NCBI GenBank assembly: GCA_017649925.1 | Contig: JAGCFX010000036.1 | Location: 1 to 36,880 of the forward strand | Length of the DNA stretch: 36,880 nt | Reading direction: 5' to 3' | Source: Paludibacteraceae bacterium | GTDB lineage: Bacteria; Bacteroidota; Bacteroidia; Bacteroidales; Paludibacteraceae | In this document: in pieces, positions 16,913 through 25,208 of the stretch | Layout of the letters: every line of letters begins with the position of its first letter | How positions within the stretch are numbered: the first letter of the stretch is position 1 | Translations under genes and position numbers: made by a program | The notes under the pieces: generated by a model | What the model was told of the DNA's origin: nothing | What the model saw: the letters and a program-made list of their open reading frames with translations, nothing else | Database searches by the model: none

Positions 16913-16951
16913 AAAAATGCAAACCGCTCATTTTAAGCGATTTGCATTTTT
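16913..16951 (-). terminator. Hairpin terminator after the secreted-protein unit
   Basis: AAAAATGCAAA (16913-16923) pairs perfectly with TTTGCATTTTT (16941-16951); after a C/A mismatch CGCT (16925-16928) pairs with AGCG (16936-16939). On the minus strand it lies 69 bp after the stop at 17020 and ends in a T-rich tract; it also separates that unit from the nrdD promoter. Confidence 0.75.
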
Positions 16952-17019
16952 TCTAAAACTCAAAAAGTTGTCTAAAATTAAAAAGTTATCAACAACGCAT
17001 GTTTTACTTTTTAAACAAT

Positions 17020-18321
17020 TTATTGAATTTTCGTACCGACAGCGTCATACTTAACACTATTCTTTTCGATGATGAGATGACCGTTCTCAAAACGCTTGGT
17101 GGCTTTCGCACCACTGGCAACATCTTCTATACCTTGACCAACAGCAGTCTTGATGATGAACTCATACTTAACACTGTTCGTTGCGAGCAACCAACCGGCA
17201 TATGTATAGGTGCCGTCCGCGTTAGCGGCTACCGTAAACTGAGCCTCGAAAATATCGTAATATTTCGTGCCTATAAGTACGAACGAGTAATACAAATCAA
17301 GGTCTGCATCGGTATAAGAACCAACCATCTTGTCGCTATTCACTGACAATGCTATTACATATGAAGAGTCAGCCGGAGCTGCCTGCATGTCGAAATAGCC
17401 ATACTCCTCCATATCTTCATTATCCATAAGGGCATTGTCCAAATTGACAGTAACCGTGGTCTTGACCGTCGGCTTGGTGTACCTCATCGATACTTGATAG
17501 AGGATCGAATCATAGCAAGCCAATAACTCGGCATTGATCTGATATACTCCCTCTACAAGTTTGATATCTGCTTTCACTGTGAATGGCTTACCCGTATACG
17601 CAGTATCCGTTCCATTAATCTTCCACACGTTGGTGTAAAGCATGTTGCAATCCGCCTCGGTAAAAGAACCTTCAAACTTATTGGTCAACAGATTCAGTTG
17701 TACCAAATACTTGTCGTTCTCTGCGCGGAAATACGTTCCATCCTCACGCGTCATGAGCGCCTCGTCAGCGAAGACAACTTTAATCGTGTCATTCGGTTTG
17801 TCTGGGGCAAAGAACGTAAGGAGGAGGTTATAGGTATTACCCTTCTCATCGGTAGCCACGCCCGTTACCTTGTCGCCTTTAGCGGTCTTCTCGTATTTGA
17901 AGGAAGTAAAAGTAACATCCGTTCCTTCATCAGCCGGGTCGGTCGTATCATAGATAGTAGCCTCTACATCTTCGGGATCATATTCTCCGTACCATTTGGC
18001 AGGATCCTCGTCATCTACATACATAACGCCTGAAACAGCATATTTACCTTCAGAACCGCCTTCGAAATCAAGGATACCGAAGTCCATAAAGGCCATATAC
18101 AGGTCGAACCACTCATCCTTGGTAATGAACAAGTCATTACCTTCCACCAGCCGTGTCTCTCCTGTCAGTTGAGCGGGAGTTTTAGCGGGTGCTTTGCGGA
18201 CGAACTCTGCAGGAACAACGGAACGATGCGTCCCACGCGTGCGTTGTCCTTTCAGCGGAGCGGCGGCCATGGTGCCAAGCGCCACGAGCACACCCAAGCA
18301 TAAAACCAAATATCTCTTCAT
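17020..18321 (-). CDS. Secreted protein of unknown function with duplicated domain and C-terminal tag
   Basis: The 433-residue product has a signal peptide (about 1-20, LVALGTMAAAP). At least two related beta-rich domains follow: one around residues 190-275 (GSFTEADCNMLY ... INAELLACYDSILYQVSM) and one around 300-395 (GSYTDADLDLYY ... YAGWLLATNSVKYEFIIK). The N-terminal part (about 65-180) may hold a further diverged copy. The last 27 residues (TKRFENGHLIIEK...YDAVGTKIQ) resemble the end of the alpha-amylase at 22541-25093 and may be a short sorting or anchoring signal. The start lies 15 bp after the stop of the lipoprotein gene, so the two form an operon. I do not recognise a named family; no catalytic motif is evident, and a surface or extracellular binding role would be a guess. 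Confidence 0.75.
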   Translation of the reverse strand: MKRYLVLCLGVLVALGTMAAAPLKGQRTRGTHRSVVPAEFVRKAPAKTPAQLTGETRLVEGNDLFITKDEWFDLYMAFMDFGILDFEGGSEGKYAVSGVMYVDDEDPAKWYGEYDPEDVEATIYDTTDPADEGTDVTFTSFKYEKTAKGDKVTGVATDEKGNTYNLLLTFFAPDKPNDTIKVVFADEALMTREDGTYFRAENDKYLVQLNLLTNKFEGSFTEADCNMLYTNVWKINGTDTAYTGKPFTVKADIKLVEGVYQINAELLACYDSILYQVSMRYTKPTVKTTVTVNLDNALMDNEDMEEYGYFDMQAAPADSSYVIALSVNSDKMVGSYTDADLDLYYSFVLIGTKYYDIFEAQFTVAANADGTYTYAGWLLATNSVKYEFIIKTAVGQGIEDVASGAKATKRFENGHLIIEKNSVKYDAVGTKIQ

Positions 18322-18336
18322 AATAGAGTTAATTTG

Positions 18337-19152
18337 TTATTTGCGTGCACTACGATTCAACTTGAGAGCTTTCTTTGCCGGAGCATACTCCATAGACTCT
18401 TCCTCGCAGGTAACATCCAATACATACTTGACGGCATTCGTGCAAATCAATTCGCCGGTCAGTTTATATTTTTCGTTGGACATAGCTCCGTTGAGTTTAG
18501 CGGAATATACAGCATAATACTCGTCATCGCTAACTACATACCACGCACCAAAATCTGCATCAAATGCTTCCTCGGTGAAAGCACCCTCTGGCAGAGCGTC
18601 CGTGAACGCCAATTCAATATAAGCATCGCCTGTACCTACAGGAATATCTACGAAGAAAGGATAACCATAGTCGGTATAGTCTGCATATGTACCATCTGCC
18701 GTTAAATTAACAGTCTCCTTAATTTCAAGTGTAAGAGTAGTGAATTTAAAGAGTGTCCAATCACCTACTCTATTGTAGGCGCTATCAAATTGAAGAGCAT
18801 AGATAGTATACTCTGTTTCCGGGAACAAACCATCCCACTCCCAACTATCTTTACCCTGGCTGAGATATTTCGGGAACTTATAGCCATTTTCCTTAATAGA
18901 AGCCTTCATGTCAGCGACAAGGGAGTCTGCATTGTAACCGGCTGCCAAATCTGCAGCAGTCAACAGGTCAAAGTAATAATAGATAGTTGAATCACTCGGA
19001 GTAACAACAACCTTAGCCGTAGTGGAGGTAACATCCTGCGCCTCAATTGCGAATGTTACTTTCTTCTTGTCGTCCGGAGCATTTTTGTCTTTACAAGCGT
19101 TAAACGTCAACGCGATGATCGCAGCAGCTGCGATGATAAAAAATTTCTTCAT
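18337..19152 (-). CDS. Lipoprotein with fibronectin-like N-terminal domain
   Basis: This 271-residue protein begins with a lipoprotein signal ending in the lipobox LTFNAC (Cys20), followed by KDKNAPDDKKK. Residues about 32-140 have the look of a fibronectin type III-like beta-sandwich (VTSTTAKVVVTP ... LFPETEYTIYALQFD). Residues about 145-255 contain one copy of the domain found twice in the downstream 433-residue protein (GAFTEEAFDADF ... LTGELICTNAVKYVLDVT). It is the promoter-proximal gene of the pair. The product is expected on the periplasmic or outer face of the outer membrane. Function unknown; the shared domain suggests that the two products interact with each other or with the same ligand. 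Confidence 0.8.
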   Translation of the reverse strand: MKKFFIIAAAAIIALTFNACKDKNAPDDKKKVTFAIEAQDVTSTTAKVVVTPSDSTIYYYFDLLTAADLAAGYNADSLVADMKASIKENGYKFPKYLSQGKDSWEWDGLFPETEYTIYALQFDSAYNRVGDWTLFKFTTLTLEIKETVNLTADGTYADYTDYGYPFFVDIPVGTGDAYIELAFTDALPEGAFTEEAFDADFGAWYVVSDDEYYAVYSAKLNGAMSNEKYKLTGELICTNAVKYVLDVTCEEESMEYAPAKKALKLNRSARK

Positions 19153-19213
19153 AAAATGTTGAATTTTTATTAGTCAATAATAAGGTTAATTTGCAAATTG
19201 CACATTTTCGGTG

Positions 19214-19245
19214 CAAAGGTACTGCTTTTTTTTGTAATATACAAA
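19214..19245 (-). promoter_or_regulatory. Promoter of the lipoprotein / secreted protein unit
   Basis: On the minus strand TTTG (19242-19245), 20 bp, then TACCTTTG (19214-19221). The leader to the ATG at 19152 is about 55 nt. Confidence 0.8.
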
Positions 19246-19312
19246 TTTTCGGGTTATTTTTTATCAAAATACTTTATTTTTCGTTCAAACATCCTCAAAA
19301 CAGGAATATTAA

Positions 19313-19344
19313 CAAAAAAAATCCCCCACTCTTGGAGTGAGGGA
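19313..19344 (-). terminator. Rho-independent terminator of dnaK
   Basis: A 10-position stem with one mismatch (19322-19331 with 19335-19344, 3-nt loop TTG on the plus strand) is followed on the minus strand by a run of eight T (19313-19320). It lies 26 bp past the dnaK stop. Confidence 0.85.
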
Positions 19345-19370
19345 AATTTCTCGTATTGTATCAGGAAAAG

Positions 19371-21290
19371 TTATTTTACTTCCTCAAAATCTACGTCCTC
19401 AGCCGTGGGGTTACCACCGCCGTTGCCGTTGTTGTCAGCGCCTGATTGAGGACCTTGCGGACCTGCCTGACCTTGCTGTGCCTGCTGTTGAGCAGCGTAC
19501 ATCTCTGCGCTGGCAGCCTGGAAGGCGGTCATGAGGGCGTTGTTAGCTGCTTCGCAAGCGTCTGCGTCTTTCTTCTCGTACGCAGCCTTGAGGTCAGCAA
19601 GTGCTTTCTCGATCGGTTCTTTCTTGTCAGCCGGGATCTTATCGCCGAACTCAGCGAGTTGTTTCTCGGTCTGGAAGATAGCAGCATCAGCCTTATTGAG
19701 TTTGTCAGCCTGCTCTTTCGCCTTCTTATCGGCCTCAGCGTTCGCTTCTGCCTCGGCTTTCATACGCTTGATCTCGTCGTCAGAGAGACCAGACGATGCT
19801 TCGATACGAATCTTCTGCTCCTTGCCGGTAGCTTTGTCCTTGGCGGTAACATTGAGGATACCGTTGGCATCGATATCGAAGGTCACTTCGATCTGCGGTT
19901 CGCCACGACGAGCCGGCATGATGCCATCGAGGTGGAAGATACCAATCTGCTTGTTCTGTGCGGCCATCGGACGCTCACCCTGGAGGACTTTGATCTCTAC
20001 AGAAGGCTGGTTATCCACAGCTGTGGTGAAGGTCTCGGTCTTCTTGGTCGGGATCGTGGTGTTCGCTTCGATCATCTTGGTCATGACGCCGCCCATGGTC
20101 TCGATACCGAGCGACAGCGGGGTTACATCGAGCAGGAGGACATCCTTGACATCGCCGGTGAGGACACCGCCTTGGATGGCTGCACCTACGGCTACTACCT
20201 CGTCCGGGTTAACGCCCTTAGACGGAGCTTTGCCGAAGAACTTCTGTACGGCATCCTGGATAGCCGGGATACGGGTCGAACCACCTACGAGGATGATCTC
20301 GTCGATATCGCCGGTCGTGAGGCCTGCGTTCTGCAGAGCCGTACGACACGGAGCGATCGTACGTTGAATCAGATCGTCGATGAGTTGCTCAAATTTCGCA
20401 CGGGTCAGAGTCTTCACGAGGTGAGCCGGAACACCGTTTACCGGCATGATATACGGCAGGTTGATCTCCGTGGTCGTAGCAGACGAGAGCTCGATCTTGG
20501 CCTTTTCTGCTGCCTCTTTCAGACGCTGCATGGCCATCGGGTCTTTGCTCAAATCTGCACCGGCGTTATCGCTCTTGAACTCCTGAACGAGCCAATCGAT
20601 GATACGATGGTCGAAATCGTCACCGCCGAGGTGGGTATCACCATCGGTTGCTTTTACTTCGAACACACCGTCGCCGAGTTCGAGCACGGATACATCGTGG
20701 GTACCACCACCGCAATCGAAGACAACGATCTTCATATCCTTATTGCTCTTGTCTAGACCGTAAGCCAAGGCAGCAGCGGTCGGCTCGTTGACGATACGGC
20801 GTACGTTCAGACCTGCAATCTCGCCGGCTTCTTTCGTAGCCTGACGTTGAGAGTCGTTGAAGTAAGCCGGCACTGTGATGACAGCTTCGGTTACCTCCTG
20901 TCCGAGGTAGTCCTCCGCGGTCTTTTTCATCTTCTGAAGGATGATAGCGCTAATCTCCTGCGGTGTATAGAGACGTCCGTCGATGTCCACACGCGGGGTG
21001 TTGTTGTCGCCTTTGGTTACCTTATAAGGAACGCGGGCGATCTCAGAAGCAAGACGATCATAGGTCTCGCCCATGAAACGCTTGATCGAATAGATAGTTT
21101 TGGTCGGGTTTGTAATGGCTTGACGTTTAGCAGGGTCACCCACTTTGCGCTCGCCACCCTCAATAAATCCAACTACAGAAGGAGTAGTACGTTTGCCTTC
21201 CGCGTTAGCAATGACGATAGGTTCGTTACCCTCCATTACGGCTACACACGAGTTTGTGGTACCGAGGTCAATTCCAATAATTTTGCTCAT
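19371..21290 (-). CDS. dnaK: Chaperone protein DnaK (Hsp70)
   Basis: The 639-residue protein is a full-length Hsp70. The nucleotide-binding domain opens with [12 protein letters not shown] and contains the phosphate-2 motif [12 protein letters not shown] and the adenosine motif [11 protein letters not shown]. The substrate-binding domain begins near [13 protein letters not shown], and the Gln/Gly-rich C-terminal tail ends DVDFEEVK, the usual EEVD-like bacterial ending. [12 protein letters not shown] has Cys and His where the common form is VFDLGGGTFDVS. It refolds and protects proteins with DnaJ and GrpE, whose genes are not in this window. It appears to be a single-gene transcript: an atypical upstream region rich in inverted repeats on one side, a strong terminator on the other. 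Confidence 0.98.
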   Translation of the reverse strand: MSKIIGIDLGTTNSCVAVMEGNEPIVIANAEGKRTTPSVVGFIEGGERKVGDPAKRQAITNPTKTIYSIKRFMGETYDRLASEIARVPYKVTKGDNNTPRVDIDGRLYTPQEISAIILQKMKKTAEDYLGQEVTEAVITVPAYFNDSQRQATKEAGEIAGLNVRRIVNEPTAAALAYGLDKSNKDMKIVVFDCGGGTHDVSVLELGDGVFEVKATDGDTHLGGDDFDHRIIDWLVQEFKSDNAGADLSKDPMAMQRLKEAAEKAKIELSSATTTEINLPYIMPVNGVPAHLVKTLTRAKFEQLIDDLIQRTIAPCRTALQNAGLTTGDIDEIILVGGSTRIPAIQDAVQKFFGKAPSKGVNPDEVVAVGAAIQGGVLTGDVKDVLLLDVTPLSLGIETMGGVMTKMIEANTTIPTKKTETFTTAVDNQPSVEIKVLQGERPMAAQNKQIGIFHLDGIMPARRGEPQIEVTFDIDANGILNVTAKDKATGKEQKIRIEASSGLSDDEIKRMKAEAEANAEADKKAKEQADKLNKADAAIFQTEKQLAEFGDKIPADKKEPIEKALADLKAAYEKKDADACEAANNALMTAFQAASAEMYAAQQQAQQGQAGPQGPQSGADNNGNGGGNPTAEDVDFEEVK

Positions 21291-21360
21291 AATAGTATGT
21301 TTTTAGTCGTTAATATTCACTTTTGTTCGTCCGCCGAGGACGATTCGCTCTATAAACGAC

Positions 21361-21435
21361 AAATCGCGTGCCAAAGGGTATTGGACGCGATTTATGACTG
21401 ATTTGGCAGAAAAAGACTGCCAATTTGGCAGAAAA
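21361..21435 (-). promoter_or_regulatory. Inverted-repeat cluster upstream of dnaK (probable control region)
   Basis: Between the dehydrogenase stop and dnaK there is an inverted repeat (AAATCGCG 21361-21368 / CGCGATTT 21386-21393, with inner CCAA/TTGG), a direct repeat TTTGGCAGAAAA (21402-21413; 21425-21435 with one base fewer A), and the palindrome CTGCC-AATTT-GGCAG (21417-21431). No CIRCE element and no clean TAnnTTTG box with a -33 partner is seen; the closest is TACCCTTTG on the minus strand. Confidence 0.5.
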
Positions 21436-21442
21436 GTATGAC

Positions 21443-22426
21443 TTAACGCTTCTCGTCCCAGCCGAACGGATGCCTGCTAAGTGGCAGTTGCGCAAGCGGA
21501 TGGTAGTCGCCTACCAGTCCTATTGGCTCGGAGTAACGAATCTGTGCCACGGTCTCGATACACGGACGTGCTTCGCTGATGCGGAAACCGTTGCCTGCGA
21601 GGATCTGACGGTAACTCTCCGTATGCAGTTCGGTAAAGCCTTGCGAGAACTCAAACTCCTCGCCGTCGATATTGAGCGTACGATACGTGCGTTTCTCGCC
21701 CTGCACGGCGTTGGCAGGCAGGCAGTCCGCATTTATACTAAGGAAATAGCGTACGCGTGCGCGCTCGAGTTCCAAATAACCCGCCACGCGGTCAAAAGAC
21801 ATGACATGAACAATATTCCGCTTTACGGCGCCGAAGATCCACTGCAGCATGTCGTAGAAATGCACGCCGATATTCGTGGCTATACCGCCGGACTTATGCA
21901 CGTCACCCTTCCAGCTGGCGTAATACCAGTTGCCGCGACTCGTGATATAAGTGAGATCCACGTCGTATATTTTGTCTTTCGGTCCGCGTTCCACTTTCTC
22001 TTTTAGCGCGCGGATCTTATCGTGCAGACGCAACTGGAGGATCGTGTAAGCCTGATGACCTGTCTCTTTTTCCAACTCAATAAGGTTATCGATATTATAG
22101 GGGTTAAGCACGAGCGGCTTCTCGCAAATCACGTTGCAACCCAGACGCAGCCCGTAACGGATGAAGGCATCATGGGTATAGTTCGGCGTGCAGATAGACA
22201 GCCAGTGTAGCGGGTTGTCCGTCCGCATCTGCTTGGAGCAATAGCGGTCGAACTGCTCGTTCTCCGTATAGAATGAGCACTGCGGGAAGAAACTGTCCAG
22301 CCGGCCGACGCTGTCAAACTTATCATATGCCACCAGCAGGTTGTTGCCGGTATCTGCGATGGCTTTGAGGTGTCTAGGCGCGATATATCCTGCTGCGCCG
22401 ATGAGTCCGAAATTCAGAGGTTGCAT
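21443..22426 (-). CDS. wlbA: Gfo/Idh/MocA oxidoreductase, WlbA/WbpB type (UDP-GlcNAc-uronate 3-dehydrogenase)
   Basis: I place the start at 22424-22426 (MQPLNFGLIG), giving 327 residues; upstream of it lies the promoter. The N-terminal Rossmann fold (GLIGAAGYIAPRHLKAI) binds NAD. The CEKPL motif typical of Gfo/Idh/MocA enzymes is at about residue 118, and ITSRGNWYYASWKGD and ATNIGVHFYDML match WlbA/WbpB enzymes closely. Those enzymes oxidise the 3-OH of UDP-N-acetylglucosaminuronate on the way to UDP-2,3-diacetamido uronic acids used in O-antigen and capsule. The partner genes (UDP-GlcNAc 6-dehydrogenase, aminotransferase, acetyltransferase) are absent here, which is unusual for this family. 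It has its own promoter, divergent from the amylase. Confidence 0.85.
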   Translation of the reverse strand: MQPLNFGLIGAAGYIAPRHLKAIADTGNNLLVAYDKFDSVGRLDSFFPQCSFYTENEQFDRYCSKQMRTDNPLHWLSICTPNYTHDAFIRYGLRLGCNVICEKPLVLNPYNIDNLIELEKETGHQAYTILQLRLHDKIRALKEKVERGPKDKIYDVDLTYITSRGNWYYASWKGDVHKSGGIATNIGVHFYDMLQWIFGAVKRNIVHVMSFDRVAGYLELERARVRYFLSINADCLPANAVQGEKRTYRTLNIDGEEFEFSQGFTELHTESYRQILAGNGFRISEARPCIETVAQIRYSEPIGLVGDYHPLAQLPLSRHPFGWDEKR

Positions 22427-22449
22427 AGTATAGATTTTCAAATTGAGTG

Positions 22450-22481
22450 CAAAAGTACAAAAAAAATCTGATATACACAAA
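22450..22481 (-). promoter_or_regulatory. Promoter of the WlbA-type dehydrogenase
   Basis: On the minus strand TTTG (22478-22481), 20 bp, TACTTTTG (22450-22457). It lies back to back with the amylase promoter; the two -33 elements are only 4 bp apart. Confidence 0.8.
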
Positions 22482-22485
22482 AAAA

Positions 22486-22517
22486 TTTGCACATATGCAA
22501 AAAAAAATGTACTTTTG
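22486..22517 (+). promoter_or_regulatory. Promoter of the alpha-amylase gene
   Basis: TTTG (22486-22489), exactly 20 bp, TACTTTTG (22510-22517). This sets the transcript start near 22525 and supports the ATG at 22541 over the upstream ATG at 22496. Confidence 0.8.
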
Positions 22518-22540
22518 CAGCAAATTTAAATCTCATTGTC

Positions 22541-25093
22541 ATGAAAAAGATCTTTCTTCTGTGCCTCGGCCTCGCTGTAGCAGCGAGTATGATGGCGACC
22601 ACTTTCTTTCCTTCCCGTACTGACTTCCGCGACGAGCAGATCTATTTTCTCCTGCCCACGCGTTTCTATGACGGCGACCCGTCAAACAACACACAGTGTT
22701 GGGACAACCAGTCCAAGAACGCCGGCGACCCTGCATGGCGTGGTGATTTCAAGGGACTGATCGAGAAAATGGATTATATCAAGGCGTTGGGCTTCACTGC
22801 CATCTGGATAACGCCCATCGTAGAGAATGCGTCCGGCTATGACTACCACGGCTACCATGCGTCCGACTTCTCCAAAGTGGACCACCGCCACGAGTCAGAG
22901 GGCGTCAGTTTCCAGACCGTCATCGACGAGGCGCACAAGCGCGGCATGAAAATCATCCTCGACATCGTCCTTAACCACACCGGCAATTTTGGTGAAGCCA
23001 ACCTATGCAAACTATTCAACCGTGACTGGACAGCGGACCAGTCCTCGCTCACCGATTGCATGGTGCCCCTCACGAAAAAAGACGGCGGCAAGCTGCCGGA
23101 CAACTATAACTCGCTCGCCGGTAGTGAGCAGTACTCGGCGCGTCTCTCGCAGATGAAGAACACCACCGGCGTCAATTACGACACTCATAACCTATGGCAC
23201 CACTACGGCAACTTCAATTGGGACGAGCCGAACCGCTGGTTCGCACAGATCGCCGGCGACTGCGTAGACCTCAATACCGAAAACCCCGAGGTGTACAATT
23301 ACCTCATTCAGTGCTATACTACCTTCATCAACATGGGTGTGGACGGTTTCCGTATCGACACCGGTGGTCATATCCCCCGTTTGTCATTCAACAAAGCCTT
23401 CATTCCTGCTTTCAAGTCTGCAGGTGAGGCAGCCAAGTCCAAACGCGGCGGCACGCCGTTCTATATGTTTGCCGAGGTCTGCGCGCGCTATAGTTCTATC
23501 CTCTATCGCGAGCAGTCATGCCTCAGTCCTTTCTATTACACATGGGCGGAGAATCGCACCTATACATGGGATAACAACGCCGCCTCGTGGCAGAGCCTCG
23601 TTGAGATGGAAGGTTCGCCTTGCACATCGCATCCTAACTGGGCATCATGCTGGCAGCAGGGACAGGACGACAAAGGCGGACTGGGCACTCAGCGCACCTC
23701 GCAGAACGCGCTGCTCAACGGCAATAACTACCACACGCCCGATTACTCACAGGCGTCCGGCCTGAACGTTATCGACTTTACCGAGCACTGGAACTTCACC
23801 ACTGCCAGCGAGGCATGGAGTATCGCTAACCCGGGCAACGACAAGTATTACAACGATGCTACGTGGAATGTGGTTTATGTCGATTCACATGACTATGCGC
23901 CGGACCATGCACCGCAGGACAAACGCTTCAGCGGCTCGCAGGACACATGGGCGGAGAACCTCAGTCTGATGTTCACCCACCGCGGCATCCCTTGCCTCTT
24001 CTACGGCTCCGAAGTTGAGTTCCAGAAAGGTAAGATGATTGACCAGGGAACGAACATCGCGCTGCAAGAGTCCGGACGCGCATATTTCGGCGGATATATC
24101 AAGGGTAACGTCACGACCACTGACTTCGCCGAGTACAGCAATGCAACCGGAAACCTCGCGGCCTCCCTCTCCCACCCGCTCGCACAGCATATACAGCGAC
24201 TGAGTAAGATTCGTATGGCGGTGCCGGCGCTGCGCAAAGGACAGTACTCCGTGGAGGGCTGCTCAGGCTCTTTCGCCTTCAAATGCCGTTATACCGACGA
24301 TAGCACCGATAGTTATGCCCTCGTCTGCATCAGCGGCGGTGCTACGTTCTCCGGCATCCTCAACGGTACCTATACAGACTGCGTCACCGGCGATGTCAAG
24401 ACCGTCTCTAACGGCTCGCTCTCCGTATCCTGCTCCGGAAAGGGTAACCTGCGCGTCTATGTCCTTTCCACCACCAAGACTCCCGCACCAGGAAAGATAG
24501 GACAGGACGGTAAGTATATCTATTCCTCCTCGCCAGCCAACATCCCTAACCCTACATGGGATGGCACTGAGATGGAGCTGACCGATGAACCGGGCGGCGG
24601 CGGTGGCGGTAGCACCAATCCTATCGAGCCTTGCCTCACTGCCCCCGACGAGAGAGCGGTCTTCTTCACCAAGTCCGATGATTTTGGCACAGCCATCAAC
24701 TGCTATATATGGTACACCAAGTCCGGCAACACCACGCAGGTCTGCGGCGGATGGCCGGGAAAGAAAGCTACCGCGCTGGGTAATAATAACTATAAGTTCG
24801 TCGTGCCCGAAGACGCAGCGGCTATTGACGATGATTGGAAAATCATATGGAATGACGGCGGCGGTAACCAGACGCAGGACCTCGCTTTCCGCAACCAGTA
24901 CCTCTATTCCGGTGCTAACAAAGGTGCTATCCAACCCACCTCCGTCGTCACCGCCATCTGTGACAACAGCAGTGGTGAGGGACTGTCAACTGTCAACTCT
25001 CAACTATCAACTCAGAAAATTCTCCGTGACGGTCAACTGCTTATCATCCGTGATGGTCACACATATAATGCCCAAGGCGCAAAAGTTAAATAA
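22541..25093 (+). CDS. Secreted GH13 alpha-amylase with starch-binding-like module
   Basis: The start at 22541 (MKKIFLLCLG) gives 850 residues with a signal peptide of about 20; the ATG further upstream lies inside the promoter. GH13 motifs: region I DIVLNH (141-146), region II GFRIDTGGH with nucleophile Asp273, region III MFAEVCAR with acid/base Glu312, region IV YVDSHD with Asp451. It would hydrolyse alpha-1,4 links in starch or glycogen. After a GGGGGG linker (685-690), residues about 703-795 (VFFTKSDDF, YIWYTKSG, GGWPGK) look like a CBM26-type starch-binding module. The last 27 residues (KILRDGQLLIIRDG...AQGAKVK) match the tag of the protein at 17020-18321. Four 7-bp repeats (24983-25010) lie just before this tag. 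No SusC/SusD genes are nearby. Confidence 0.93.
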   Translation: MKKIFLLCLGLAVAASMMATTFFPSRTDFRDEQIYFLLPTRFYDGDPSNNTQCWDNQSKNAGDPAWRGDFKGLIEKMDYIKALGFTAIWITPIVENASGYDYHGYHASDFSKVDHRHESEGVSFQTVIDEAHKRGMKIILDIVLNHTGNFGEANLCKLFNRDWTADQSSLTDCMVPLTKKDGGKLPDNYNSLAGSEQYSARLSQMKNTTGVNYDTHNLWHHYGNFNWDEPNRWFAQIAGDCVDLNTENPEVYNYLIQCYTTFINMGVDGFRIDTGGHIPRLSFNKAFIPAFKSAGEAAKSKRGGTPFYMFAEVCARYSSILYREQSCLSPFYYTWAENRTYTWDNNAASWQSLVEMEGSPCTSHPNWASCWQQGQDDKGGLGTQRTSQNALLNGNNYHTPDYSQASGLNVIDFTEHWNFTTASEAWSIANPGNDKYYNDATWNVVYVDSHDYAPDHAPQDKRFSGSQDTWAENLSLMFTHRGIPCLFYGSEVEFQKGKMIDQGTNIALQESGRAYFGGYIKGNVTTTDFAEYSNATGNLAASLSHPLAQHIQRLSKIRMAVPALRKGQYSVEGCSGSFAFKCRYTDDSTDSYALVCISGGATFSGILNGTYTDCVTGDVKTVSNGSLSVSCSGKGNLRVYVLSTTKTPAPGKIGQDGKYIYSSSPANIPNPTWDGTEMELTDEPGGGGGGSTNPIEPCLTAPDERAVFFTKSDDFGTAINCYIWYTKSGNTTQVCGGWPGKKATALGNNNYKFVVPEDAAAIDDDWKIIWNDGGGNQTQDLAFRNQYLYSGANKGAIQPTSVVTAICDNSSGEGLSTVNSQLSTQKILRDGQLLIIRDGHTYNAQGAKVK
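24983..25010 (+). repeat. Tandem heptad CTNTCAA x4 inside the amylase gene
   Basis: CTGTCAA, CTGTCAA, CTCTCAA and CTATCAA run head to tail in the coding sequence (residues about 815-824), directly before the C-terminal tag. Seven is not a multiple of three, so any change of one or two copies shifts the frame. Confidence 0.85.
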
Positions 25094-25127
25094 TCGCACC
25101 TATGCACCCGATTTTATGCTGATGAAC

Positions 25128-25171
25128 ACGAACTATTTACGAACTATTTACGAATTATAAACGAATTACAA
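25128..25171 (+). repeat. Tandem 11-bp repeat x4 between amylase and transporter
   Basis: ACGAACTATTT twice, then ACGAATTATAA and ACGAATTACAA, exactly 11 bp each. It sits in the 115-bp gap between the amylase stop and the transporter start. Confidence 0.85.
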
Positions 25172-25208
25172 GGATAGTCACACAATACTCTTACGCGAAC
25201 AAAGAGAA

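Noticed and set aside
16986-16994. TTATCAACA as a DnaA box and possible replication origin signal
   Set aside because: A single near-match in an A/T-rich spacer; no cluster of boxes and no dnaA or origin-linked genes nearby.
19446-20756. A 436-codon plus-strand open frame opposite dnaK
   Set aside because: It is fully antisense to a clear dnaK. Long antisense frames opposite dnaK are a known artefact of its codon bias; the product has no signal or domain I recognise.
22487-22540. An N-terminal extension of 18 residues on the amylase
   Set aside because: The -7 element (22510-22517) lies inside it, and the downstream ATG begins a good signal peptide.
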